NCBI RefSeq assembly: GCF_002973595.1
Contig: NZ_PVEO01000012.1
Location: 37,713 to 101,712, forward strand
Reading direction: 5' to 3'
DNA length: 64,000 bases
Origin: Jejuia pallidilutea
Lineage (GTDB): Bacteria > Bacteroidota > Bacteroidia > Flavobacteriales > Flavobacteriaceae
Below, one piece after another: positions 48,847-57,745 of the stretch. The translations under genes and the position numbers were made by a program. The notes beneath the pieces were generated by a model. That model was not told the origin of the DNA and did no database searches. It was given only the letters and a program-made list of their open reading frames with translations. The number at the start of each line of letters is the position of its first letter. The stretch's first letter is position 1.

Positions 48847-49971
48847 ATGAAATATCAAAAGAAACAAAATGCCATCATCCTACTTGCAGATGGTACAATT
48901 TTTTACGGAAAAGCAGTAGGAGGAAAACAAGGAACAGCCTTTGGAGAGGTTTGTTTTAATACGGGTATGACAGGTTATCAGGAAATTTTTACCGATCCTT
49001 CCTACTATGGGCAATTAATGGTGGCTACCAATGCACATATTGGAAACTATGGCACCAATGAAGACGAGGTAGAATCAGATTCAATAAAAATTGCTGGACT
49101 AATTGTAAAAAACTTTAGCTACGAGTATTCCCGTTCTGCCGCAGATAGCTCACTTGAAGATTTTTTAAATAAAAATAACCTTTTGGCAATTTCAGATGTA
49201 GATACCAGGGCTTTGGTAAGCTACATTAGAGATAATGGAGCTATGAACGCCGTAATTTCTACCGATGTGGATAATATTGATGGTTTAAAGAAGCAATTAG
49301 CAGACGTACCAAGTATGAAAGGTTTAGAGTTGGCATCAAAAGTTTCAACCAAGGCACCTTATTATTTCGGGGACGAAAACGCTACTTATAAAGTTGCAGC
49401 ATTAGATATTGGAATTAAAAAAAATATTTTAAGAAACATTGCAAGTAGAGATTGTTACATTAAAGTATTTCCATACAATGCCAAGTTTGAAGATTTAGAA
49501 GCATTTAATCCAGATGGCTATTTCTTATCAAACGGCCCTGGAGATCCAGAGCCTTTAGTTGATGCTCAGGAAGTTGCGAAAGAAATAATAAAACGCGATT
49601 TACCATTGTTTGGTATTTGTTTAGGGCATCAAGTTATAGCCATTGCCAATGGTGTTTCAACCTACAAAATGCACAATGGCCACAGAGGTATAAACCATCC
49701 AGTAAAAAATCTAGTTACTGGTAAAGGAGAAATTACGTCTCAAAACCATGGGTTTGCTGTAAATAGGGAAGAAGCTGAAGCAAATACCAATTTAAAAGTT
49801 ACACATATTCATCTTAATGATGATACCGTAGCAGGTTTAGCTATGAAGAATAAAAATGTATTTTCGGTGCAATATCACCCAGAGGCAAGTCCTGGACCAC
49901 ACGATTCCTCATACTTATTCGATCAGTTTGTTGAAAACATAAAAAAGAGCAAACTATCAACAGCAGAGTAA
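48847..49971 (+). CDS. carA: Carbamoyl-phosphate synthase small subunit
   Basis: This 374-residue protein has an N-terminal CarA domain (FGEVCFNTGMTGYQEIFTDPSY) and a C-terminal class I glutamine amidotransferase with the catalytic Cys in LFGICLGHQVIA and His-Glu in VQYHPEASPGPHD. It supplies ammonia from glutamine to CarB, which makes carbamoyl phosphate for arginine and pyrimidine synthesis. carB is not in the window. It is separated from rplQ by a strong terminator and has a 132-base gap to eno. Confidence 0.95.
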   Translation: MKYQKKQNAIILLADGTIFYGKAVGGKQGTAFGEVCFNTGMTGYQEIFTDPSYYGQLMVATNAHIGNYGTNEDEVESDSIKIAGLIVKNFSYEYSRSAADSSLEDFLNKNNLLAISDVDTRALVSYIRDNGAMNAVISTDVDNIDGLKKQLADVPSMKGLELASKVSTKAPYYFGDENATYKVAALDIGIKKNILRNIASRDCYIKVFPYNAKFEDLEAFNPDGYFLSNGPGDPEPLVDAQEVAKEIIKRDLPLFGICLGHQVIAIANGVSTYKMHNGHRGINHPVKNLVTGKGEITSQNHGFAVNREEAEANTNLKVTHIHLNDDTVAGLAMKNKNVFSVQYHPEASPGPHDSSYLFDQFVENIKKSKLSTAE

Positions 49972-50065
49972 AACAGTAATAAACAGGCAATTCATAACTA
50001 AAACGTTATAGCTTTCTTTTTATTATTTTATGATAAAAGCTAGTTATTACAAAAAGATTTAGCCG

Positions 50066-50073
50066 TAAATTTG
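50066..50073 (+). promoter_or_regulatory. Candidate -7 box (TAAATTTG) upstream of eno
   Basis: The octamer matches TAnnTTTG and ends 30 bases before the eno start. Bases at the -33 position read TTA rather than TTG, so the promoter call is moderate. Confidence 0.45.
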
Positions 50074-50082
50074 AAGTATTAA

Positions 50083-51399
<1,317 letters not shown>

Positions 51400-51407
51400 T
51401 TATAATA

Positions 51408-51410
51408 TAA
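51408..51410. repeat. 3-bp target-site duplication (left), TAA
   Basis: TAA lies directly outside the left inverted repeat and again directly outside the right one at 52805-52807. A 3-bp duplication is usual for IS3-family insertions. Because it is short, it is supported mainly by its exact position. Confidence 0.6.
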
Positions 51411-51435
51411 TGTCTAGTCCTAAATAACCGATACA
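51411..51435 (+). repeat. IS3 left terminal inverted repeat
   Basis: It begins TGTCTAGTCCTAAATAACCG and continues with ATACA. The complement of the right end begins TGTCACGTCCTAAAATAGCG and also ends ATACA. Twenty of 25 positions agree. Confidence 0.85.
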
Positions 51436-51462
51436 GATTATTAAAGGATTAAAGCTATTAAT

Positions 51463-51496
51463 AAAAGCTGAACAATTTTAGGATTGTTCAGCTTTT
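51463..51496 (-). terminator. Hairpin terminator at the 3' end of the IS transposase gene
   Basis: AAAAGCTGAACAAT (51463-51476) and ATTGTTCAGCTTTT (51483-51496) form a perfect 14-bp stem with flanking A/T runs. It covers the end of orfB and lies inside the IS. It could stop both transposase transcription and eno read-through into the IS. Confidence 0.8.
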
Positions 51497-52386
51497 TTTG
51501 ATTTATACTGTTTTCTTTCTAATTTTTGTTGTTTGTGCATCATATTTGGTGTCAACACATGGTTTGATAAATGTGGTCTCAATGAGTTATAAAGGTTGAC
51601 CGCATCTTTAACCATTAACTTCTTTGTTTCTAAATTTGTGCCATACTGAGCTATTGCAAATTCTTGTTTTAAAATTCCATTTACCCTTTCAGCAATAGCG
51701 TTTTGGTATGGGTCATATTTTTCGGTCATGCTAGTGGTGATTGTATTGTCTTTTAATAGTTTCTGATACTCATTCGAGCAATACTGCAGCCCTCTATCAG
51801 AGTGGTGCATTAAAGGGTGGTTGCCATAGCTTCTTTTTTCTAAGGCCATTTCAAGAGCTCTTATTGAACCTTCCGTTTCAAGACTGGATGATACATCATA
51901 TCCCATTATCTTTTTCGAGTAAGCATCTGTTACCAAGGCGAGATAAGATGGGTTTTCTCTATTTCCTGTATATGTTATATCACTGGCCCATACCTGTTCT
52001 GGACGGGTAAATTGAACCTCGCTCACACAATTTTTGTGCTTTCTGAACCTATGATGTGAGTCCGTTGTTACGTGGTAACTCTTTTTAGGAATTATGAGCA
52101 TATGGTTTGCCTTTAATATTGTGAACAATTTATCTCTTCCCACGTTGATTTTACTCAGTTCGGGCCTGAGCATATGATACAGTTTCCTTGTCCCCAGCCT
52201 GGGCATTAAGTTCCTTATGGAGCGTACCATGTTGACCACTCGTGCTGCTGTAAGCTGTTTGTTCTTTCTGGATTTTATAGATCTGTAATATACCTGTCTA
52301 TTAACCCCGAGTAATTCACAGGTAGAGATTATGGTCTCTCTTTGTTCCTCTTTGAAGCATTTGATAACTCGGGTTTGTAATTTTTT
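51478..52386 (-). CDS. IS3-family transposase OrfB (made by -1 frameshift from OrfA)
   Basis: An independent start could be the GTG at 52239, giving 253 residues, but the frame remains open up to a slippery run at 52380-52386. The extension supplies the usual N-terminal helical segment (TCELLGVNRQVYYRSIKSR). The catalytic DDE residues appear as WASDITYTG, HHSDRGLQYCS and NAIAERVNGILKQEF. Together with OrfA it makes the active transposase. No internal stop or deletion is visible, so the element may be active. Confidence 0.9.
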   Translation of the reverse strand, partial: KKLQTRVIKCFKEEQRETIISTCELLGVNRQVYYRSIKSRKNKQLTAARVVNMVRSIRNLMPRLGTRKLYHMLRPELSKINVGRDKLFTILKANHMLIIPKKSYHVTTDSHHRFRKHKNCVSEVQFTRPEQVWASDITYTGNRENPSYLALVTDAYSKKIMGYDVSSSLETEGSIRALEMALEKRSYGNHPLMHHSDRGLQYCSNEYQKLLKDNTITTSMTEKYDPYQNAIAERVNGILKQEFAIAQYGTNLETKKLMVKDAVNLYNSLRPHLSNHVLTPNMMHKQQKLERKQYKSKKAEQS

Positions 52387-52763
52387 CTTATTTGGATATC
52401 ATATTCCTTTTCTGCCATGTCCACTAGCATATCGAAGATTATGACTTTCTTATCTGCACGTTCTGCGAGGTGTTCCGCTCTTGCCTTTTGCTTCTCCAAT
52501 AGCTTGACCCTGGCTTCAAGTTCAAGTATTCTTTGTTCCGGTGTTTTTGACATTGTTGTAGGTAGTTGGTTTTCCCAATCAAAGTTACCATATTTCTGTA
52601 ACCATTTTGTTACGGTGGAATCGCCTTGGATGCCATATTTTAGTTTTGCTTGGGATTTTGTCAAGAACCCTTGTTCTACTTCTTCTACCAATTGGAGTTT
52701 AAAAGAGAGCGAGTAATCTTTTTGGGTACGTTTGGTAGTGACATTGTTTACTGATGTTTTCAT
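52329..52763 (-). CDS. IS3-family transposase OrfA
   Basis: This 144-residue protein has a helix-turn-helix N-terminal region (LVEEVEQGFLTKSQAKLKYG) and a leucine-zipper-like helix (ILELEARVKLLEKQKARAEH), as in IS3-family OrfA. It overlaps the OrfB frame by about 57 bases and ends after the slippery site. It probably recognises the IS ends or regulates transposition. Confidence 0.9.
   Translation of the reverse strand: MKTSVNNVTTKRTQKDYSLSFKLQLVEEVEQGFLTKSQAKLKYGIQGDSTVTKWLQKYGNFDWENQLPTTMSKTPEQRILELEARVKLLEKQKARAEHLAERADKKVIIFDMLVDMAEKEYDIQIRKNYKPELSNASKRNKERP
52380..52386 (-). other. Probable -1 programmed ribosomal frameshift site of the IS3 element
   Basis: On the minus strand the bases read AAAAAAT with OrfA codons AAA-AAT. 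A -1 slip leads into the OrfB frame with no stop until 51478. Such A-rich heptamers are used by many IS3 elements. Confidence 0.6.
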
Positions 52764-52779
52764 TACACTATAGTTTTAG

Positions 52780-52804
52780 TGTATCGCTATTTTAGGACGT
52801 GACA
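52780..52804 (-). repeat. IS3 right terminal inverted repeat
   Basis: On the minus strand this begins TGTCACGTCCTAAAATAGCG, and it matches the left end at 51411-51435 in 20 of 25 positions. It lies 17 bases upstream of the orfA start. Confidence 0.85.
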
Positions 52805-52807
52805 TAA
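52805..52807. repeat. 3-bp target-site duplication (right), TAA
   Basis: TAA directly follows the right end of the IS and matches the triplet at 51408-51410. Confidence 0.6.
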
Positions 52808-52815
52808 TTCAAAAT

Positions 52816-52851
52816 AAAAAGCGGTTACTTATTTCAGTAATCGCTTTTTTT
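52816..52851 (+). terminator. Terminator, probably the original one for eno
   Basis: GCGGTTACT (52821-52829) pairs with AGTAATCGC (52836-52844) with one G-T pair, framed by an A-run and seven Ts. With the IS removed, this hairpin would begin about 20 bases after the eno stop. It lies about 114 bases before gltA. Confidence 0.85.
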
Positions 52852-52964
52852 ATGTATCAATTTTAATGATACACAAATTAACAAAACCTTTACTAAAGGG
52901 CTTTACAACATAAAGGTATATTTTGTAATTTAGCATTTCCAAAAAATTAAACAAATAATACATT

Positions 52965-54251
52965 ATGTCAGATACCGCTACTCTAGAAATCCAAGGAGAA
53001 AAATATGAGTTTCCTTTAGTTAAAGGAACAGAGAACGAAGTTGCAATTGATATTTCTAAACTAAGAACTAATACTAAAGGCGTAATAACTCTCGATCCTG
53101 GTTATAAAAATACAGGGTCTTGCGAAAGTGCTATCACATTCTTAGATGGAGAAAAAGGGATTTTAAGGTATAGAGGTTATGATATTGGAGTAATAGCAGA
53201 AAAAGTAGATTTTTTAGAGGTAGCTTATTTGCTAATATTTGGGGAATTGCCTACCAAAGAGCAAAACGACAAATTTCATGAGGATATTAAAGCAGAATCT
53301 AATGTAGATGAAGATATAAAAAAGATCTTAGATGCTTTCCCTAAATCTGCACATCCTATGGGGGTAATATCTTCTTTAACAAGTGCACTTACAGCATTTA
53401 ATCCGTCATCTGTAGATGTTTCTTCTGAAGAAGCCATGTATAAATCTGTAGTGAGAATTCTAGGTAAAATGCCTGTATTAGTAGCTTGGACAATGCGAAA
53501 AAAGCAAGGGCAACCTTTAGACTATGGAGACAATTCTCTAGGTTATGTAGAGAACCTTCTTAAAATGATGTTTTCAAGACCAAACAGCTGCTATGTTCAA
53601 AATCCGGTATTAGTAGATGCTTTAGATAAGTTATTAATATTGCACGCAGATCACGAACAGAATTGTTCTACTTCTACAGTGCGTATCGTTGGCTCATCCC
53701 ATGCTGGACTATTTGCTTCTATTTCGGCAGGAATTTCTGCGCTATGGGGGCCACTTCATGGTGGTGCTAACCAAGCAGTTTTAGAAATGTTGGAAGCCAT
53801 ACAAGCAGATGGTGGCGACACTAAAAAATATATGGCAAAAGCTAAAGATAAAAATGATCCTTTTAGGTTAATGGGCTTTGGGCATAGAGTTTATAAGAAC
53901 TTTGATCCCCGTGCAAAAATAATTAAAAAGGCTGCGGACCAAGTGTTGCACGATTTAGGTATTCAAGATCCCATATTAGAAATAGCCAAAGGTTTAGAAA
54001 AAGAAGCTTTGGAAGATCCATACTTCGTAGATAGAAAATTATATCCTAACGTAGATTTTTATTCTGGAATAATTTACAGAGCCATGGGTATTCCAACAGA
54101 AATGTTTACCGTTATGTTCGCCGTAGGGCGTTTACCTGGTTGGATTGCACAGTGGAGAGAAATGCGTTTACGTAAGGAGCCTATTGGCAGACCAAGACAA
54201 GTTTACATTGGTGCAACCGAGCGTGATTTTATCGACGTTGATAATAGGTAA
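52965..54251 (+). CDS. gltA: Citrate synthase
   Basis: This 428-residue protein has GPLHGGANQAVLEMLEAI, the catalytic His region GFGHRVYKNFDPRAKI and the Asp in YPNVDFYSGIIYRAMGIP. It condenses acetyl-CoA and oxaloacetate in the TCA cycle. The N-terminal extension is typical of the long Gram-negative type. It ends at a strong terminator. Confidence 0.97.
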   Translation: MSDTATLEIQGEKYEFPLVKGTENEVAIDISKLRTNTKGVITLDPGYKNTGSCESAITFLDGEKGILRYRGYDIGVIAEKVDFLEVAYLLIFGELPTKEQNDKFHEDIKAESNVDEDIKKILDAFPKSAHPMGVISSLTSALTAFNPSSVDVSSEEAMYKSVVRILGKMPVLVAWTMRKKQGQPLDYGDNSLGYVENLLKMMFSRPNSCYVQNPVLVDALDKLLILHADHEQNCSTSTVRIVGSSHAGLFASISAGISALWGPLHGGANQAVLEMLEAIQADGGDTKKYMAKAKDKNDPFRLMGFGHRVYKNFDPRAKIIKKAADQVLHDLGIQDPILEIAKGLEKEALEDPYFVDRKLYPNVDFYSGIIYRAMGIPTEMFTVMFAVGRLPGWIAQWREMRLRKEPIGRPRQVYIGATERDFIDVDNR

Positions 54252-54278
54252 TATATAAACGCTTGTTACAATATTATT

Positions 54279-54315
54279 AAGCTTCATGGGTTTTTCATGA
54301 AGCTTTTCTTTTTTT
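54279..54315 (+). terminator. Terminator after gltA
   Basis: AAGCTTCATG (54279-54288) and CATGAAGCTT (54296-54305) form a perfect 10-bp stem followed by a T-rich run. It lies 28 bases after the gltA stop. Confidence 0.88.
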
Positions 54316-54358
54316 AGGCTTTATTTTTAAGAATAATTTAAAATTAACTATTTATTCT

Positions 54359-54366
54359 TAGTTTTG
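54359..54366 (+). promoter_or_regulatory. Candidate -7 box (TAGTTTTG) for the amidinotransferase-like gene
   Basis: The octamer matches TAnnTTTG and ends 24 bases before the start codon at 54390. There is no TTG at the usual -33 position. Confidence 0.4.
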
Positions 54367-54389
54367 CACTTTTAAAGTTTAGAGTTAAT

Positions 54390-55319
54390 ATGCTACCAAA
54401 ACCTGTAATAAAATTAAATGTTCAAAATGAAACTTCAAGGTTGCGCTCTGTAGTTTTAGGGACAGCTGAAAGTAACGGGCCAATTCCTAAAATTGAAGAG
54501 TGTTACGATCCAAAAAGTATTGAGCATATTAAATCAGGAACTTATCCTGAAGAGGATGCTATGGTAGAAGAAATAAATGCGGTTCAAAAGGTTTTTAAAA
54601 AATACGATGTTAAGGTGTACCGTCCGCAAGTAATTGAAAATTGCAACCAAATATTTTCTAGGGATATAGCATTTGTAATAGATGATATAATGATTGAAGC
54701 GAATATACTTCCCCATAGAGAGGAAGAAGTGCACGCTATAGATTATATATGGAACCAAATTGCAGAAGATAAGCGCATTATTCTTCCTGAAGACTGCCAC
54801 GTTGAAGGTGGAGATGTTATGCCATGGAACGATTATATTTTTATGGGTACTTACACCGGTAAGGATTATTCAGATTTAATCACAGCTAGAACAAATATTC
54901 AAGCGGTAAATGCAATACAGGAGTTGTTTCCGAAGAAGAAAGTAAAGTGTTTCGAGTTAAGAAAATCTAATACTAACCCTAGGGAAAACGCATTACATTT
55001 AGATTGTTGTTTTAATCCGCTTGGAAAAGGAAAAGCCATAATTCATAAAAACGGATTTTTAGTAGAAAGTGAATATGAGTGGTTGGTTAATTTTTTTGGT
55101 AAAGAAAACATATTCGAAATTACCAAAGATGAAATGTACGAGATGTACAGCAACGTGTTTTCAATTTCAGAAGATGTAATTATTTCAGAACGTAATTTTA
55201 CTAGGTTAAATAATTGGTTAAGGCAGCAAGGTTTTACCGTAGAAGAAGTACCATATGCCGAAATTGGTAAGCAAGAAGGCTTACTTAGGTGTACTACTTT
55301 GCCTTTATTTAGAGATTAA
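54390..55319 (+). CDS. Arginine deiminase / dimethylarginine dimethylaminohydrolase-like enzyme
   Basis: This 309-residue protein belongs to the guanidino-modifying enzyme superfamily. It has the Glu/Asp segment FSRDIAFVIDD, the His in HVEGGDVMPW, a second His in ENALHLDCCFNPLG, and the C-terminal Cys301 in LLRCTTLPL, which is the expected nucleophile. Such enzymes hydrolyse or transfer guanidino or amidino groups of arginine-like substrates. I cannot decide between deiminase, dimethylaminohydrolase and amidinotransferase. It converges with the stress-protein gene with a 14-base gap. Confidence 0.8.
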   Translation: MLPKPVIKLNVQNETSRLRSVVLGTAESNGPIPKIEECYDPKSIEHIKSGTYPEEDAMVEEINAVQKVFKKYDVKVYRPQVIENCNQIFSRDIAFVIDDIMIEANILPHREEEVHAIDYIWNQIAEDKRIILPEDCHVEGGDVMPWNDYIFMGTYTGKDYSDLITARTNIQAVNAIQELFPKKKVKCFELRKSNTNPRENALHLDCCFNPLGKGKAIIHKNGFLVESEYEWLVNFFGKENIFEITKDEMYEMYSNVFSISEDVIISERNFTRLNNWLRQQGFTVEEVPYAEIGKQEGLLRCTTLPLFRD

Positions 55320-55333
55320 TATTTTATTAAAAA

Positions 55334-55768
55334 CTAATCTAAGGGTACTACCAACACCGGTATATCTGACGTTTTCACAATTTTTTCGGTAACACTTCCA
55401 AAAAAGGCTTTATACAAAAAACTATGTTCTAAACGGCCAATAGCAATTAAATCTACATTAAGTGTATCGGCCTCTTCCATTATCATATCAATTGTAGCAC
55501 CTTGTATTAGAAGACCATCTGCTTTTATCCCTTTTTTTTCAAGGTCATTAGCATAGTCTTGCAATATTTTATGTTCTCGCTTTAATTCTGAAGCACGATT
55601 ATCTCTTATATATTGCGGACCAACATCATAGCCTACAAATTCAGGGTCTGGAGCTGTAATATGTATTAGCCATAATTTGGCTTTGAACTTATGGGCAAAT
55701 TCAAAAGCTACATTTAAGAGTTTTTGTTCGTTGGTATCAAAATCTATAGCAACTAATATATTTTTCAT
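55334..55768 (-). CDS. Universal stress protein (UspA family)
   Basis: From the ATG at 55768 (MKNILVAIDFDTNEQKLLN) this is 144 residues. An upstream ATG at 55807 would add 13 unlikely residues. The UspA alpha/beta fold and the C-terminal nucleotide-binding segment (GRLEHSFLYKAFFGSVTEKIV, DIPVLVV) are present. These cytoplasmic proteins respond to stress, and many bind ATP. It lies alone between two convergent and divergent neighbours. Confidence 0.88.
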   Translation of the reverse strand: MKNILVAIDFDTNEQKLLNVAFEFAHKFKAKLWLIHITAPDPEFVGYDVGPQYIRDNRASELKREHKILQDYANDLEKKGIKADGLLIQGATIDMIMEEADTLNVDLIAIGRLEHSFLYKAFFGSVTEKIVKTSDIPVLVVPLD

Positions 55769-55871
55769 GATATCTGTTTTTATCTTATTACATAAGCTAA
55801 TAAGCATAAGTTCTCAATTTTTATGCTAATATCAAAGCCTGTAAAATAGTTTATTTGGTTAAAACAGATTT

Positions 55872-56645
55872 TTAATCTTCTAAAACGTACCAGTCATCAA
55901 ATAAAGAATGGTTTTTATGCACTCTTTTGTAGCCTTTTGATGTTAATAAATTAAATACGTTGTAACGCAAATTGGTATAATTATGCTCTACTGTAATTAC
56001 TCTAAATTTATAATCATCAAAATTTAAACTTTCTAAAATTACAAACTCACTACCTTCGGTATCAATCGATAGGTAATCAATTATATTTGGGGCATTATAT
56101 TTAGATAATAAATCATTAAACGAAATTGTTGTAACAGTATATTCTTTGGCTTTATCTCTAGTTTTAGAATGCTGGTCTGTATCACCAAAACCAGCAATTG
56201 TAGAAAGTGTAGAACTATCAGCTTCTTGAAATTTTAGGGTTTCACCAGTTTTGTACCAAACACAATCTTTCTCAATAGCTACGCTCCTGTTTTTTTCTAA
56301 CGCCTTATGCCAACATTTTCCTGGTTCTGCTAGTATGCCATTCCAGTTAAATTCTTTTTCTAACAAAAAACTATTGCTCATAGAAACACCATCGGTAGCC
56401 CCAAATTCCACAAAAAACCCATCATATTTAAAACCTAATTCTGCCAGAACAAACAGGTCTTGTTTAATTTGCGATTTAGACTTGTCCTTAAATTTCACAT
56501 AATTAGCACTTATATTAGTAGGGTAACTAAAAATAAAATCTAGTTCCTTTGCTTTTATTTGGTCTCTTAATAAACCTTTTAAAGTTGGGGTTTTTATCAA
56601 ACTGTAATTAAAAGCGTTTAATATGTTTTTAACGAATTTTTTCAT
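55872..56645 (-). CDS. FkbM family methyltransferase
   Basis: This 257-residue protein has FVEFGATDGVSMSNSFLLE, ILAEPGKCW and the DYLSIDTEGSEFVILES motif that typify FkbM SAM methyltransferases. These often methylate glycans or natural-product hydroxyls. The substrate here is unknown. It is divergent from ctlX and not part of an evident glycan cluster. Confidence 0.88.
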   Translation of the reverse strand: MKKFVKNILNAFNYSLIKTPTLKGLLRDQIKAKELDFIFSYPTNISANYVKFKDKSKSQIKQDLFVLAELGFKYDGFFVEFGATDGVSMSNSFLLEKEFNWNGILAEPGKCWHKALEKNRSVAIEKDCVWYKTGETLKFQEADSSTLSTIAGFGDTDQHSKTRDKAKEYTVTTISFNDLLSKYNAPNIIDYLSIDTEGSEFVILESLNFDDYKFRVITVEHNYTNLRYNVFNLLTSKGYKRVHKNHSLFDDWYVLED

Positions 56646-56768
56646 GAATCATTAAATATGAAGAAGATTGGTCGCTTCTTAATATTTGAAAACGAATTTA
56701 TGGGATTTTTTTCAGACTAAGGTATTATAATGGTTAACTAAATAAAATGGTTTTGTGAAAAATAGGTT

Positions 56769-56776
56769 TACATTTG
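56769..56776 (+). promoter_or_regulatory. Candidate -7 box (TACATTTG) for ctlX
   Basis: The octamer matches TAnnTTTG and ends 25 bases before the ATG at 56801. The TTTTG at 56751-56755 is too close for the usual 19-base spacing, so the -33 element is uncertain. Confidence 0.45.
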
Positions 56777-56800
56777 CCACTAAAACTGGTTCTACAACAT

Positions 56801-57736
56801 ATGCAACAAACAACAAATACAATATTAATGGTGCGTCCTGTTAATTTTAGGATGAATGAGCAAACAGCAGTAAATAATTATTACCAGCATGAAGTTGAAG
56901 GTGTTTTGCCAGAAACGGTTAATGTTAAGGCACAAAAAGAGTTTGATGCTTATGTTGAAAAATTACGTAGTATCGGGGTGAAGGTTATTGTTGTAAACGA
57001 TAGAATAGAGACCGATACACCAGACTCTGTTTTCCCCAACAACTGGGTGTCATTCCATGAAGATGGCAATGTTGGTGTGTATCCTATGTTTGCTGAAAAT
57101 AGGCGTTTAGAACGAAGAGAAGATATTCTAGAGACCTTAGAATCTGAGGGGTTTATAATTAATAATGTTATAGATTACACAAGTGCAGAAGACGAAGGGG
57201 TTTTTTTAGAAGGTACAGGAAGCGTTATTTTAGATAGGGTTAATAGAAAAGCTTACTGCGCATTGTCTCCAAGAGCAGATGAAGACTTGTTTATTGAATT
57301 TTGTGAAGATTTTGAATATTTCCCTATAATTTTCACAGCTAACCAAACTGTTGATGGGAAGCGTAAGCCAATTTACCACACCAACGTAATGATGTGTATT
57401 GCCGAAAATTTTGCAGTAATTTGTTTAAGCAGTATAGACGATAAAAAAGAGCGTAAAAATGTAATTAAACATTTAAAGTTAAGTGGTAAGGACATTATAG
57501 ATATTACCGAAAAACAAGTTGCAAATTTCGCAGGTAACATGTTGCAGGTAAGAGGAGATAACGATGAGCGTTATTTAATAATGAGTAAAACGGCTTATAA
57601 TTCGTTAACCCAAAGCCAAATAAATGGTATAGAAAAACATTGTAAAATTATGTATAGCGCTTTAAATACTATAGAAACCTGTGGAGGCGGAAGCGCACGT
57701 TGTATGATGGCCGAAATATTTTTACCTACAACTTAA
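56801..57736 (+). CDS. ctlX: Citrulline utilization hydrolase-like enzyme (CtlX)
   Basis: From the ATG at 56801 this is 311 residues. A TTG at 56774 lies inside the probable promoter box and is rejected. The guanidino-modifying-enzyme features include TPDSVFPNNWVSFHEDG, GVFLEGTGSVILD, IYHTNVMMCI and the C-terminal CGGGSARCMMAEIFLP run, whose Cys301 is a candidate nucleophile. The family name in annotations is CtlX, from citrulline utilisation. The activity in this organism is not proven. It converges with the sensor-kinase gene with 9 bases between. Confidence 0.82.
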   Translation: MQQTTNTILMVRPVNFRMNEQTAVNNYYQHEVEGVLPETVNVKAQKEFDAYVEKLRSIGVKVIVVNDRIETDTPDSVFPNNWVSFHEDGNVGVYPMFAENRRLERREDILETLESEGFIINNVIDYTSAEDEGVFLEGTGSVILDRVNRKAYCALSPRADEDLFIEFCEDFEYFPIIFTANQTVDGKRKPIYHTNVMMCIAENFAVICLSSIDDKKERKNVIKHLKLSGKDIIDITEKQVANFAGNMLQVRGDNDERYLIMSKTAYNSLTQSQINGIEKHCKIMYSALNTIETCGGGSARCMMAEIFLPTT

Positions 57737-57745
57737 ATTTTAATT

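Larger units (their letters stand above)
51411..52804 (-). mobile_element. IS3-family insertion sequence, 1394 bp
   Basis: Two transposase frames are bounded by imperfect inverted repeats that begin TGTC. The left end at 51411-51435 and the right end at 52780-52804 match at 20 of 25 positions by my count. Flanking TAA triplets form a plausible target-site duplication. The frames are intact and overlap in the -1 frame, as in active IS3 members. The transposase genes run opposite to eno and gltA. Confidence 0.9.

Noticed and set aside
56774..56800. TTG start for ctlX at 56774
   Set aside because: This TTG overlaps the candidate promoter box, and the ATG at 56801 gives the family-like start MQQTTNTILMVRPVNF.
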